64,000 bases of DNA from Amborella trichopoda (lineage: Eukaryota; Streptophyta; Magnoliopsida; Amborellales; Amborellaceae): contig NW_006500271.1 in the NCBI RefSeq assembly GCF_000471905.2, positions 1,933-65,932 on the forward strand, given 5' to 3'. Below the pieces are notes generated by a model. It was not told the DNA's origin. It was given only the letters and a program-made list of their open reading frames with translations, and made no database searches. Positions 45,080-56,320 of this stretch are shown here, piece after piece. Both the position numbers and the translations under genes were made by a program. How positions within the stretch are numbered: the first letter of the stretch is position 1; each line of letters starts with the position of its first letter.

Positions 45080-45750
45080 CTTTTTGGGCTTGAGCAATTC
45101 TCGAAACGTTTATTGGCTCATGTGGCTAATACCCTAAGCCTTGTTTAGCATTTTGATGAGACGTTATGGCTTCAATGACTTCAAATGAGGGAGCAATTGC
45201 TTCTTCTCTCCTTAACATTTGATTGGCCAAAGGCTCATAATTCATTTTCCTCATGATTTGGTGAGCTTGCTCATTATAAATAGTCCAATCAGGAGGGGCT
45301 TTGGCCTCCATTCGGGGTGCATTCACTTCAAGCTCGTCATAGCTTTTTGTCTCAGGCACGAAATCCTTCAAATGTTTTGAAGCGGTACGCGTAACTTCCA
45401 ATTGGCTCTGGAGACTATGAACTTCGCTTTTCAACTCTGCTAGGGGATCATGTTCTTGAGGGCAGGAACACTGTCCTTTCTCAAACTGCTCTTCTCCCAC
45501 CAAACCAGGGAAGTGCAAAACTCGACGTTGATTGAATTACCCCTGTGGTGGGACGAGGAACATCCTCTATGCTTACAGCAACTACGTTTTGAAAAATCTT
45601 CTGCGGTAGTTGGCATGCCACTTCTACTTTCAAGAGTGCAATATGGACATGCAAGACTTTTTGATGGTCCGGTGTGTAGGTGACCTTTGGAGCTGGGAAT
45701 TCTATCCCCATGACTTCCTCAATTTCAGGAGTGACTTCTAGTTCATCTTC
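45080..45750 (-). pseudogene. Conserved tail after protease (copy C)
   Basis: 45,518-45,126 is open for 130 codons (SEVHSLQSQLEVTRTASKHL, KDFVPETKSYDELEVNAPRM, IMRKMNYEPLANQMLRREEA). Upstream, 45,711-45,481 is the linker (FPAPKVTYTPDHQKVLHVHI) equivalent to DLPDLKVTYKSNHKKVLHV in E3. Conserved between the two copies; function unrecognised. Confidence 0.6.
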
Positions 45751-47229
45751 CTACAAAGGTGTCTCTGAAATGGAAGTAAAAGGGGAAGATTCGTCTTCCG
45801 ATGGAGATGGAGCTTTTTCAGGGGAAGTGAATAGCATGATAAGGTGAGGGGAAGTCAGAGGGAGAATTTTGCCTTGTCTTTCCTCTTCTTTGAACATGTC
45901 CACCAGTGTTCACCCGATGTCCTCAACATCTTCATGGGATGAAGATTCTATCTTCCTTACAGACTTACAGTCACCATCATTTGTCTTTTGGGATGACATC
46001 GAATCTATGAAGAACTATTTAGCATCAGCATAGTGAGCTGCGACTACCGAAAATGGTCTTTTGTCGGCATAGACTGTATGTTGTCTCCCTTCTTGACTAT
46101 ACATAAAGCACTGATGCAATGTGGATGGATCCACCCCCTGGTCGTGGAGCCACAGGCCACCGAGAAGGATGTTATAGGAGGTGTCGGTGTTGATCACATG
46201 AAACTGGGCATAGTCATTTAGTTCACCAATCTTGAGACAAAGGTAAACAGTGCCAACCGGCTTCTCTCCTGACAGGTTGAATCCTTGAACTGTGATATGA
46301 GTCGGAGTGAGATCTTAAGAACCTAATCCCAACCGAGTGAGGATTCTCCTTGGGATGAGGTTGGCTGCTGACCCTCCATCCAACATAATTCAGTTGATGG
46401 GGTATGTATGTAATTCACCGGTGACGAAGAGAGGGTGATTGTGAAATTTTTCTCCCAATTGCAGATCATCCTCTGAGAAGGTAATTGCTATACATCCACT
46501 CAAGATCGATGGGTCCACCTCAATGGGTTGTCCACTTCATCTTCATACACCTATGCATCAGAAAGAGCCTGGATTAGAGCCATACAATAGTCCCTTCAGA
46601 GAATGAGAGCATCATAGATGCTGAGAAGGGCTGGAACTTTCCTTAAGTGCCCCATCACATCATATTTCACTTTTACATCATCGACCTTTGGCGTTTCTGG
46701 CCTTGCCACTGATTTGGGTTGAGGAGCAGGTCTAGGTGGAGAAGATTCACTCTGGCTGACTTGATTACACAGTCGACTTGGTTTGGGTGATGGAGGATTG
46801 AGATTGGGGCTTAAGAGGTGGCTGGGTGTATGAGACCAGTGGCCTTACAGAGAATTGGAGGATGAGTGGATTGTCTAGGGTATTTGGGTGAGAAAAGAGC
46901 ACAGGGAGCTATAGGATGGGTGGATTGCTTGAAGTATTCGGGTGAGGGAGAAGTGGTGAACTAGGAAACTTCAAGATGCTTGACTTCTGAGGTGAAGGCT
47001 GCAACGTTTTCCCCGATCTCAAGCTTATTTGCCCCATGCTGGGCGATGCTCATGAGATTTGTACCATATGGCATGCCTCCTCAGAATAGAAGCTCTGCCC
47101 CCCTGATTCTTTCAGTCTCTGCTCAAAGTCAGGCTAGGGGGGCCATTGGGATTCTTTGATTTTGACTTCTGGTTCTTCTTTGAAGAAGATGGCTCTGCTT
47201 TAGCTTGAGCCGCCAAGGTGTTAGCAACT
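45751..47229 (-). pseudogene. Aspartic protease and spacer (copy C)
   Basis: Reads leftward from the insertion point. Spacer with ISSAWGK-like and Pro-rich sequence; protease start at about 46,690-46,520; then, at 46,197-46,015, NTDTSYNILLGGLWLHDQGV, DPSTLHQCFMYSQEGRQHTV and YADKRPF. Several stops; the expected Gly-Arg-Pro-Trp phrase is GGLW here. Interrupted at 47,230 by the chromovirus; its upstream half resumes at 55,400. Confidence 0.7.
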
Positions 47230-47234
47230 GTTAA

Positions 47235-48884
47235 TGTAATAATCCTAAAAAGAAAAAAAAAAAAAAGAGAAAAGAAACTTTCAATAAGTGATGGTCCATA
47301 TGAGCATGACGGTCCTTAGGGACCATCACCATTTTCAAAGCTTTTGGTTTGAATTTGTTTTGTTTGCTGCTGCCTTGCCACGTCTAGTGGACGTGGGCTT
47401 TAAGCGTATAAGAGGTAATATAAACGTTACACCTCGTGTATGAGGTGTAACTTAATAAAATATTATTATAAGGTGTCGTAAGAGTTTAGATACGAGAGGC
47501 GAGGACTCCCACCTTAGAAAACTTCTGAGATCTTTCTCTCTCTAGTCGAAACACTGTGAGCTCCTCTCTTTAGCCGAATTTTTATCAGAAGCTCCCTCTC
47601 AAATATTTTACGTAAGTGACTTCATTATCTTGAAAAATAATCCGTTCTTTTTAAAATTGAAATGAAATAATTACTTCTGCTTATTATCATGAATTTTAGG
47701 AGCGATAAATTTTATGCGCAAGCGACCTCATTGTTTGGAAAAATAATCTTTTTAATAAAATTATGATATTAAAAATTTTAAATGATGTAAATTCTTAGAA
47801 ATAAATTTATTTATTTATTTTTCTTGTCTATTGTTAGAAATAAAATTATTAGAAATAAATGTGATAGTTCTTTTCTTACTAAAATTGTGAGATTTCTTTC
47901 TACTGTTTTTGAATATTTAGACATTGTGACATTCATGTGCAAATGACTGCCTTATTATCTGAAAATTGATATTTTTGCAATTGATTTTAGCATTGTCTGT
48001 GAAATGTTTATTTGTGAATTGACATCCTATAAATTGTGATAATTTAGTATTCTTGAATTTCTATAAGAGTTTTCTATACATTGGTAATTATGCTAGAATG
48101 TCTTTACGAACTGCTACCTTTCTAAATTTGAGCCCAAAATATTTGATTGGTTATTTTTGAAATGTTATTGAAAGTGATTGTTATTAATGGTTTCAGTGAA
48201 ATTCATATTAGTGATTTCAGTGATATGTTCAGTACATGATATTGCTGCTTTTGGATGTTTAAAGAGATTTAGAAATACTTTAAGTATGCAAGTGGACTCA
48301 TCCGGTTCGCCGGTGAGGTATAAGTGGACCTATCTGGGACGCTGGTAGCGATTAAGTGGACTCATCCGGTACGCCGGTGAGGTATAAGTGGACCTGCAGG
48401 GATTAAGTGGACCTATCTGGGATGCCGATAGGGATTAAGTGGACCCATCAGGACGCTGATGGGGTCTATAGGTGACCTACTTGGGACGCCAGTAGGGTAT
48501 TTTGTGAAATCCTTTGAATTATGCACTGCCGTTAAAGTGTTATATGCATTTAAATTATTCGGATTATACTTAATTATGCATTTATTGAATGTGAAACTAT
48601 TGATGCATTTCTTTTAATAGATCTCCTTTTTGAAAATATTGATATCTTTCAACCATGATTATTTTTAGGATTATGATGATCACTTACTGAGTAGCCAAAC
48701 TCATCAAGCTATGGTAAACATTTTTTTTCAGGATAAATGTGATTCATTTTGAGTGCTAGTCAAGATCAACCTTGGAAGATATTGTTGTTGGGCTAGCTTT
48801 CTTTTGTTACTTTGTAAGATCTCCCCACTGTAAATTTGTGCTAGCAAGAGATGTATATATGTTTTGACTATCACATCCCAGGAA
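47235..48884 (+). repeat. 5' LTR of nested chromovirus
   Basis: Starts TGTAATAATCC after GTTAA. Internal features: an inverted GGTCCTTAGGGACC near 47,311-47,324, a palindromic GTTACACCTC-GAGGTGTAAC at 47,426-47,451 followed by an AT-rich possible TATA, the ~32-bp repeats at 48,292-48,500 and the conserved box at 48,645-48,725. Its last ~40 bases, the primer-binding site and the 5' gag are deleted: sequence jumps from TCACATCCCAGGAATT straight into mid-gag. Confidence 0.85.
47426..47451 (+). promoter_or_regulatory. Palindrome upstream of the LTR AT-box
   Basis: GTTACACCTC, GTGTAT, GAGGTGTAAC: 10-bp arms, intact here and at 53,069-53,094 (where the arms extend to 11), and recognisable at about 205-228. 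It is followed by TTAATAAAATATTATTATAA. A binding site for a dimeric regulator is a guess. Confidence 0.4.
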
Positions 48885-49240
48885 TTCATTAAGCTTGGCC
48901 TCGTACTGTGCAAATTTCAAAGGGGTGTCAGGCCAGCTATTAGAAGTAGAATATCAGTCTTAAAATTGAGAACTTATGCTGAAATAGTGGATCGAGCCCA
49001 AATTGTCGAAAAAGATCTTGAAGATTACCAAAAGACGAAAAATCAGAAAAGTCACGTTAGACCCACACCATCTAATTGACAACAGTTTGAGAGGCTAAAC
49101 AAGAAGCCAAGGCCCTTGCCACTTCATAGCCCAGTAGAATCATGTAAAAAATGTGGGAAAAACCATGGATCGAGCTCTTGTTATTAGAATACCAGAGCCT
49201 GTTTTAAATGTGGAAAATTGGGGCACGAGATTAGAAAATG
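48885..49240 (+). pseudogene. Chromovirus gag C-terminus with zinc knuckles
   Basis: KFQRGVRPAIRSRISVLKLR, then EIVDRAQIVEKDLEDYQK, the end of capsid, cut at its 5' side by the deletion. A stop at 49,077-49,079 follows, then two CCHC knuckles, CKKCGKNHGSSSC (~49,144) and CFKCGKLGHEIRKC (~49,199-49,240), with a stop between them. Knuckles would bind element RNA. Confidence 0.8.
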
Positions 49241-49834
49241 TCATAGCTTACAGATGCAACAACTTCCAAAGAAGGGAGAGATAGCTCAAATGCCTCAGAT
49301 GAAGGGAAGAGTATTTGCGATCACCGAGCAAGATGCTCAGGCCTCAAAATCAGTGATCCAAGGTACTCTTATTATCTTCCAAAAAGTAGCTTATGTTTTG
49401 ATTAATCCTGGATCTACTCATTCATTTGTGTCATCACACTTTGCATGCCACTTAAAGGTAGAACCAGAACAATTAGAATACATTCTAGAGGTAGCCACAC
49501 CGATGGAAAATTCAATTGACACCAGTATAGTGTACAAATCATGTGTAATAAAGATAGAAGACAAAGAACTGTTGGTTGATTTAATACTTCTAGAAATTCA
49601 AGATTTGATGTAATCTTAGGCATGGATTGGCTTTCTACATACCATGCAAGTATTGATTGTTACAAGAAAATGGTTACCTTTAGTATTCCGGATCAACCAG
49701 TATTTTACTTCAATGGTATCAAAGAAGACTCCCCATCATATTTAATCTCCTGTATTCGAGCTAATCACCTCCTTCGAAAAGGGTGTTAAGGCTTTCTTGC
49801 CTATATAAAAAAAGATAGGAAAGAAGAGATAAAT
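49241..49834 (+). pseudogene. Chromovirus protease with altered active site
   Basis: The frame 49,218-49,613 contains GRVFAITEQDAQASKS and VLINPGSTHSFVSSHFACHL. The catalytic triplet of this family is Asp-Ser/Pro-Gly; here GAT has become AAT (49,404-49,406), giving Asn-Pro-Gly. A frameshift near 49,610 precedes FDVILGMDWLSTYHASIDCY, and a stop lies at 49,787. Confidence 0.85.
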
Positions 49835-51220
49835 TTGGATACCACTCCGGTTATCCGAGAATTTCCCGATGTTTTTTTGGAAGAATTATCAGGATTACCA
49901 CCTGACAGGGAAATTGAATTCTCTATTGAATTATTGCCAGGGGTAGCCCCAATTTCTAAGGCACCTTATAGAATGGCACCTGTAGAACTTAAGGAACTGA
50001 AACAACAATTGGAAGAATTATTAGATAAAGGTTTTATTAGGCCCAGTGTATCACCTTAGGGTGCTCCAATACTATTTGTTAAAAAGAAAGATGGGACTAT
50101 GAGATTGTGTATCGATTATAGACAGTTGAACCAAGTGACAGTGAAAAAAAAGTATCCATTACCAAGAATTGATAATTTATTTGATCAATTACAAGAATCA
50201 CAAGTGTTTTAAAAAATTGATCTTAGATCTGGATACCATCATCTTAAGATTAAAAGTGAAGATGTTCCCAAGACAGCTTTCAGAATAAGGTATGGCCATT
50301 ATGAATTTTTAGTCATGCCTTTTGGATTAACCAATGCATCGGCTGCATTTATGGATTTGATGAATCGGGTCTTTAAGCCCTTTTTGGATAAATTTATTAT
50401 GGTATTCATCAATGATATTTTAATTTATTCCAAGAATCAGAAGGAACATGAGCAGCATGTAAGAATGATATTGCAAATATTAAAAGAAAAGAAATTGTAT
50501 GCCAAACTTAGTAAATGTGAATTTTGGCTTGAACAAGTGACATTTTTAGGACATGTCATATCAAAGGAAGGTCTTTCAGTTGATCCTTCAAAGGTTGAAG
50601 CCGATGTTAATTGGAAACAAGCAAGTAATGTGACTAAAGTTCGAAGCTTTTTAGGGTTGGCAGGATATTACAAAAAATTTGTAGAAGGATTTTCTCGAAT
50701 CGCAACCCCGTTACCTCGATTGACACAGAAAAATGTCAAATTTGAGTGGACAAGTGAATGTAAAGAGAGTTTTCACGAACTAAAAGTTCAATTAACTTCA
50801 GCACCTATTTTAACTATTATTGAGGGGAGTGGGGGCTTTGTGATTTATAGTGATGCTTCACATAAAGGCTTGGGATGTGTATTAATGCAATATGGGAAAG
50901 TAGTAGCATATGCATCCAGACAGTTGAAAGAATATGAGAAAAAATATCCAATTCATGGCTTGGAACTGGCTGCAATAGTATTCACTTTGAAAATGTGGAG
51001 GCATTATCTATATGGTGAGCAGTTCGAAATATACACGGATCATAAGAGCTTGAAATACCTCTTCTCTCAGAAAGATTTGAATATGCGGCAGATAAGATGA
51101 ATGGATTTCTTAAAAGATTATGATTGTACAATCCTTTATCATTCAGGAAAAGCTAACGTTGTGGCCGACGCTCTAAGTAGAAAATCTACGGGAATCTTAG
51201 CTCATCTAAGATCTAAGAAA
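49835..51220 (+). pseudogene. Chromovirus reverse transcriptase and RNase H
   Basis: RT motifs in order: [80 protein letters not shown]; and [12 protein letters not shown], where the family has Ile-Asp-Asp. RNase [41 protein letters not shown] and [20 protein letters not shown], then VADALSRKS. Stops at 50,057 (Trp codon TGG to TAG), 50,210 and 51,098 (TGG to TGA). First catalytic Asp of the RT box is Asn (AAT at 50,411-50,413). Copies RNA to DNA in intact relatives; dead here. Confidence 0.9.
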
Positions 51221-52299
51221 TGAGATTGTTAGAAGAAATAGTGGATTGGCATCCTACTCCGTTCATTAATGGTGTGGTAAGTATGCTTGCCAACATTAAG
51301 GCAGAACCCCAATTAATCCAACAAATTCGATCGGCACAAAAGAAAGACCCTCTGCTTACAACAATTGTAGAAGAGGTGAAGCAATGAAAGAGAGACGAAT
51401 TCTCCATATGTAGTGAGGATTTGCTAGGATTCAAAGGTCGGATTTGTGTCCCGAATGATGAGAGTGTGAAGAAAACTATATTGGAAGAAGCACATCACTC
51501 TCGTTATACGATACATCTCGGAAGTATTAAAATGTATCAGGACCTGAAGAAAACCTTTTGGTGGAATAATATGAAAAAAGAGGTAGTGCTATTTGTGTCT
51601 AAGTGCCTAACATGCCAGCAAGTAAAAGCTGAGCATCAAAGGCCCGTTGGGTTGTTGCAGCCTTTACCCGTGCCAGAGTGGAAGTGGGAGCACATCTCTA
51701 TGGATTTTGTCTCTGGCTTGCTTAGAACAAATTCAGGACATGATAGCATTTGGGTCATTGTAAACCAGCTGACCAAAGCTACTCATTTCCTGCCAATTCG
51801 CACAACGTACATTTTGGATCGACTGACCCAGTTGTACATTAAGGAAATAGTGCAGTTGCATGGAGTTCCGGTCAGTATTGTATCAGATGGGGATACTCGA
51901 TTTACTTCTAAATTTTGGGCTAGGCTACAGTCAGCCATAGGGACGAGACTCACCTTTAGTACTGCCTTTCACCCCCAAACTGATGGACAATCAGAGAAGA
52001 CCATCCAAACATTGGAAGATATGCTGAGGGCCTGTGTCATTGACTTTACAGGAAGTTGGGATGACCATTTACCCCTAATTGAGTTTGCTTATAATAATAG
52101 CTTCCAAGCCAGTATTTTGATGGCACCATATGAAGCCTTGTATGGAAGGAAATGCTGGTCACCCATCTGTTGGGATGAGGTTGGTGAAAGAAAGCCTTTA
52201 GAGCAAAAAATTGTCCAGGTAACCACAGATAAGATAGCATTAATTCGTGAAAGGCTCAGGACAGCTCAGAGTCGGCAAAAGAGTTATGCTGATAACTGA
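51221..52299 (+). pseudogene. Chromovirus integrase
   Basis: Frame 51,421-52,299 is open for 292 codons. The N-terminal zinc site uses His in EEAHHSRYTIH and Cys in KCLTCQQVK. Catalytic core: Asp in SMDFVSGLLRT, Asp in VSIVSDGDTRFTSKFW, Glu in GQSEKTIQTLEDMLRACV, so the DDE residues are present. WVIVNQLTKATHF has Asn where relatives have Asp-Arg, outside the triad. [20 protein letters not shown] leads to the C-terminal part. A stop at 52,297 and a gap follow. It is the best kept part of this element. Confidence 0.9.
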
Positions 52300-52374
52300 A
52301 GGAGAGATCTTGAATCTTTTCCTAAAAATCTCATCAATAAAGGGCATTATGAGATTCGGCAAAAAAGGAAAGTT

Positions 52375-52581
52375 NNNNNNNNNNNNNNNNNNNNNNNNNN
52401 NNNNNNNNNNNNNNNNNNNNNNNNNNNNNNNNNNNNNNNNNNNNNNNNNNNNNNNNNNNNNNNNNNNNNNNNNNNNNNNNNNNNNNNNNNNNNNNNNNNN
52501 NNNNNNNNNNNNNNNNNNNNNNNNNNNNNNNNNNNNNNNNNNNNNNNNNNNNNNNNNNNNNNNNNNNNNNNNNNNNNNNNN
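52375..52581. other. Assembly gap
   Basis: 207 Ns within the integrase C-terminus. The related fragment at 41,577-42,453 has only about 89 bases between the same flanking words, so the true gap may be shorter than shown. Confidence 0.95.
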
Positions 52582-52841
52582 TCCATAATGTCTTCCATGT
52601 ATCATCACTGCAAAAATATCAGCCCGACCCATCCCATATCTTGAAATATGAACCCTTACCGATCAGGAAGGACCTATCCTTCATTGAGCAGCCAATTTTG
52701 ATATTGGATAGAAGGGTACAAGTGTTGCGTAAGAAGGAGATTCCTTTGGTCCGTGTATTATGGCAGTACCATTCAAGAGAGGAGTCGACTTGAGAACGAG
52801 AAGACGATATCAGAGAAAAATATCCCTATCTTTTTCAGTAA
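52582..52841 (+). pseudogene. Chromodomain end of the chromovirus polyprotein
   Basis: After the gap: HNVFHVSSLQKYQPDPSH, then YEPLPIRKDLSFIEQPILIL, DRRVQVLRKKEIPLVRVLW, YHSREEST-stop, and a final REKYPYLFQ with stop at 52,839-52,841. The Trp of the usual EEATWE is the stop at 52,791. This is the Tekay/Del form of the chromodomain, which in relatives targets heterochromatin. Confidence 0.85.
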
Positions 52842-52875
52842 TCAGGTACATAAATTTAGAGGACTAAATTTCTTC

Positions 52876-52888
52876 AAGGGGGGAAGAA
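52876..52888 (+). promoter_or_regulatory. Polypurine tract
   Basis: AAGGGGGGAAGAA directly before the TG of the 3' LTR; the expected plus-strand primer site. Confidence 0.85.
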
Positions 52889-54559
52889 TGTAATAATCCT
52901 AAAAAAAAAAGAGAAAAGAAACTTTTAATAAGTGATGGTCCATATGAGCATGATGGTCCTTAGGGACCATCACAATTTTCAAAGCTTTGTTTTGAATTTG
53001 TTTTGTTTGCTGCTGCCTTGCCACGTCCAGTAGACGTGGGCTTTAAGCGTATAAGAGGTAATATAAACGTTACACCTCATGTATGAGGTGTAACTTAATA
53101 AAATATTATTATAAGGTGTCGTAAGAGTTTAAAAACGAGAGGCGAGGACTCCCACCCTAGAAAACTTCTGAGATCTTTCTCTCTCTAATTGGAACACTGT
53201 GAGCTCCTCTCTTTAGCCGAATCTTTATCGGAAGCTCCCTCTCAAATATTTTAGGTAAGTGACTTCAGTATCCTGAAAAATAAGCCGTTCTTTTTAAAAA
53301 TGAAATGAAATAATTATTTCTGTTTATTATCATGAATTTTAGGAGCGATAAATTTTATGCGCAAGGGACCTCATTATTTTGAAAAATAATCTTTTGAATA
53401 AAATTATGATATTAGAAATTTTAAATGCTGTAAATTCTTAGAAATAAATTTAGCTATTTATTTTTCTTGTCTATTGTTAGAAAATTTTAGAAATAAAATT
53501 ATTAGAAATAAATGTGATAGTTCTGTTTTTACTAAAATTGTGAAATTTCTTTTCACTGTTTTTGAATATTTAGACATTGTAAAATTCATGTGCAAATGAC
53601 TGCCTTATTATCTAAAAATTGATATTTTTGCAATTGATTATAGCATTGTCTGTGAAATGTTTATTTGTGAATTGACATCTTATAAATTGTGATAATTTCG
53701 TATTCTTGAATTTCTATAAGAGTTTTCTATACATTGGCAATTATGTTAGAATGTCTTTACGAACTGCTACCTTTCTAAATTTGAGCCCAAAATATTTGAT
53801 TGGTTATTTTTGAAATGTTATTGATAGTGACTGTTATTAATGGTTTCTGTGAAATTCATATTAGTGATTTCAGTGATATGTTGAGTACATGATATTGCTG
53901 CTTTCGGATGTTTAAAGAGATTTAGAAATACTTTAGGTATGCAAGTAGACTCATCCGGTTCGCCGTTGAGGTATAAGTGGACCTATTTGCGACGCCGGTA
54001 GGGATTAAGTGGACTCATCTGGTACACCGGTGAGGTATAAGTGGCCCTACAGGGATTAAGTGGACCTATCTAGAACGCCGATAGGGATTAAGTGGACCCA
54101 TCGGGACGCTGACGGGGTATATAGGTGACCTACTTGGGACGCCAGTAGGGTATTTTGTGAAATCCTTTGAATTATGCACTGCCGTTAAAGTGTTATATGA
54201 ATTTCAATTATTCGGATTATACTTAATTATGCATTTATTGAAAGTGAAACTGTTGATGCATTTCTGTTAATAGATCTCCTTTTTGAAAATATTGATATCT
54301 TTCAACCATGATTATTTTTAGGATTATGATGATCACTTACTGAGTAGCCAACTCATCAAACTATGGTAAACATTTTTTTTCAGGATAAATGCGGATTCAT
54401 TTTGAGTGCTAGTCAAGATCTACCTTGGAAGATATTGTTGTTGTGCTAGCTTTCTTTTGTTACTTTGTAAGATCTCGCCACTGTAAATTTGTCCTATCAA
54501 GAGATGTATATATGTTTTGACTGTCACATCTCAGCAATATCTGTATTATAAATTCTTGG
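52889..54559 (+). repeat. 3' LTR of nested chromovirus
   Basis: About 1.67 kb, roughly 95% like the 5' LTR by eye, with the tandem-repeat block more diverged than the rest. Instead of ending GTGTGACA it breaks after CTGTATTATAAATTCTTGGGG and runs into an inverted LTR piece. Confidence 0.85.
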
Positions 54560-54625
54560 GGATTTCATTTTATTTTAAAAAAAGAATGGATTATTTTTCA
54601 AGATAATGACGTCACTTACCTAAAA
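54560..54625 (-). repeat. Inverted LTR fragment
   Basis: The reverse complement reads TATTTTAGGTAAGTGACGTC, then ATTATCTTGAAAAATAATCC, matching the forward LTR at 53,245-53,310. It sits exactly between the two forward LTR pieces. Confidence 0.75.
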
Positions 54626-55398
54626 TATTTGATTGGTTATTTTTGAAATGTCATTGAAAGTGACTGTTATTAATGGTTTCAATGAAATTCATATTAAGGA
54701 TTTCAGTGATATGTTTAGTACATGATATTGCTGCTTTCGAATGTTTAAAGAGATTTAGAAATAATTTAAGTATGAAAGTGGACTCATCCGGTTCGCTTGT
54801 GAGGTATAAGTGGACCTATCCGGGATGCCGGTGGGGATTAAGTGGACTCATCTGGTACGCCGGTGACGTATAAGTGGACCTGCAGGGATTAAGTGGACCT
54901 ATCTGGGACGCCGATAGGGATTAAGTGGACCCATCAAGACGCTGATGGGGTATATAGGTGACCTACTTGGAACGCCAGTTGGGTAATTTTGTGGAATCTT
55001 TTGAATTATGCACTGCCGTTAAAATGTTATATGCATTTCAATCATTTCGATTATGTTTTTGAAATAGCTATTATAAATGCTTGTGCTTGCATTGTCTTTA
55101 ATTGACCTCCATTTTGAAAGTTTGTTTATACCTTTCATCGATGATTATTTTTAGGATTATGATGATCACTTATTGAGTAGCCAAACTCATCAAACTTTCG
55201 TAAACATTTTTCAGGATAACTGCAGTTTCATTTTGAGTGCTCGGGATCAACTTTGGAAGATACTGTAGTTGTGCCTAAGCTTTCTTTTGTTACTTTGTAA
55301 GAGTTCGCCACTGTAAATTTGTCCTATTAAGAGATGTATAAATGTATTGACTGTCACATCTTAGGAATATCTGTATTGTAAATTCTTAGGGTGTGACA
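54620..55398 (+). repeat. Second, 5'-truncated 3' LTR piece
   Basis: Forward LTR sequence from AAAATATTTGATTGGTTATT to the proper end CTTAGGGTGTGACA at 55,398, including the tandem repeats (54,775-54,985) and the conserved box (55,130-55,210). Followed by GGTTAGAATCC, where copy C resumes. With GTTAA before 47,235 this gives an imperfect 5-bp target duplication (GTTAA/GTTAG). Confidence 0.8.
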
Positions 55399-55399
55399 G

Positions 55400-56320
55400 G
55401 TTAGAATCCAGCAGCCTAAGTAGCATCTTTTTCAACCGCGTCCGTTGCGTCCTGCTTATATTGGTTCCTTCAAATTCTCTGTCAAGGGCCTCGAAGTGTG
55501 GACACTTCGAGGTTGTACTTGCAAGAAACATAAAAGTGAAAGGATGAGAAGTAGAAGAAGAAGAAGGAGAAGGGTCAGTAAGTGAGGGAATTTTAAGGTC
55601 GTTCCCCTCATCAAACCGATCTGGGTAGCTTTTTTTGTCATCACCAGAATTGGATGTGTGCAAGAAGTCTTTTAGGTCTTTCCCTTGCTTAGACCATTGG
55701 GGAGTTCTTTAACGTCATCACCCTCATTGAACGTACTCCAAGTAGAAGATGGATCGGGTACTTCCCCTTGATGGGGTAAGGAAGTGAGGAAGATCGTGCT
55801 GGGCATGAAGTCCTGCAAGCTCAGTAATGGGGGTACTGCTCAATTGGCGATTGAACAGTCTTGTTTCTCCGGCGAGCATCCCTTGGTGCTCATCTTCTAC
55901 TGGTTTTCAGTGACATCGGTTGATCCGTTTCACTAGGTTTATGAACTACCCTAGCTTGATGAACTAATTCTCGCCTTAAGGACTTGAGTCTACTTCAACC
56001 ATGATGGACTATCCATGGTTGAGAAGTTGAGGGTTCAACATGATCAGAGTCATCTTCACCCAGTACTTGTGTCAAGACGTCCCCTCGTACTGGTGGAGCA
56101 GTGGTTTGGGGATCTTTCTCCGGGACGTTGTAAGACTCTTGACATCGCTGTATTTTCTTCTCTATTTTATCATGGAAACTGGGGCATTGGCTCCAGTCGT
56201 GGCCCCATATCTGATGGTACGGGCACCAATGGTTCTCGATCCCCTGAGCGAGGTGTGGAGGCTACCTGGCCTGTTTTGGTGTGGTTAGGCCTTCTTAAAG
56301 CATCACGAAAAACAAGGCAC
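55400..56320 (-). pseudogene. Linker between gag and protease (copy C)
   Basis: Continues the - strand frame broken at 47,229. Contains the acidic repeat (SNSGDDKKSYPDRFDEGNDL) and a Ser-rich stretch at 55,663-55,361, and near 56,000-55,900 the basic SRLKSLRREL-type helix homologous to E3's linker ORF. Broken by stops. Confidence 0.65.
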
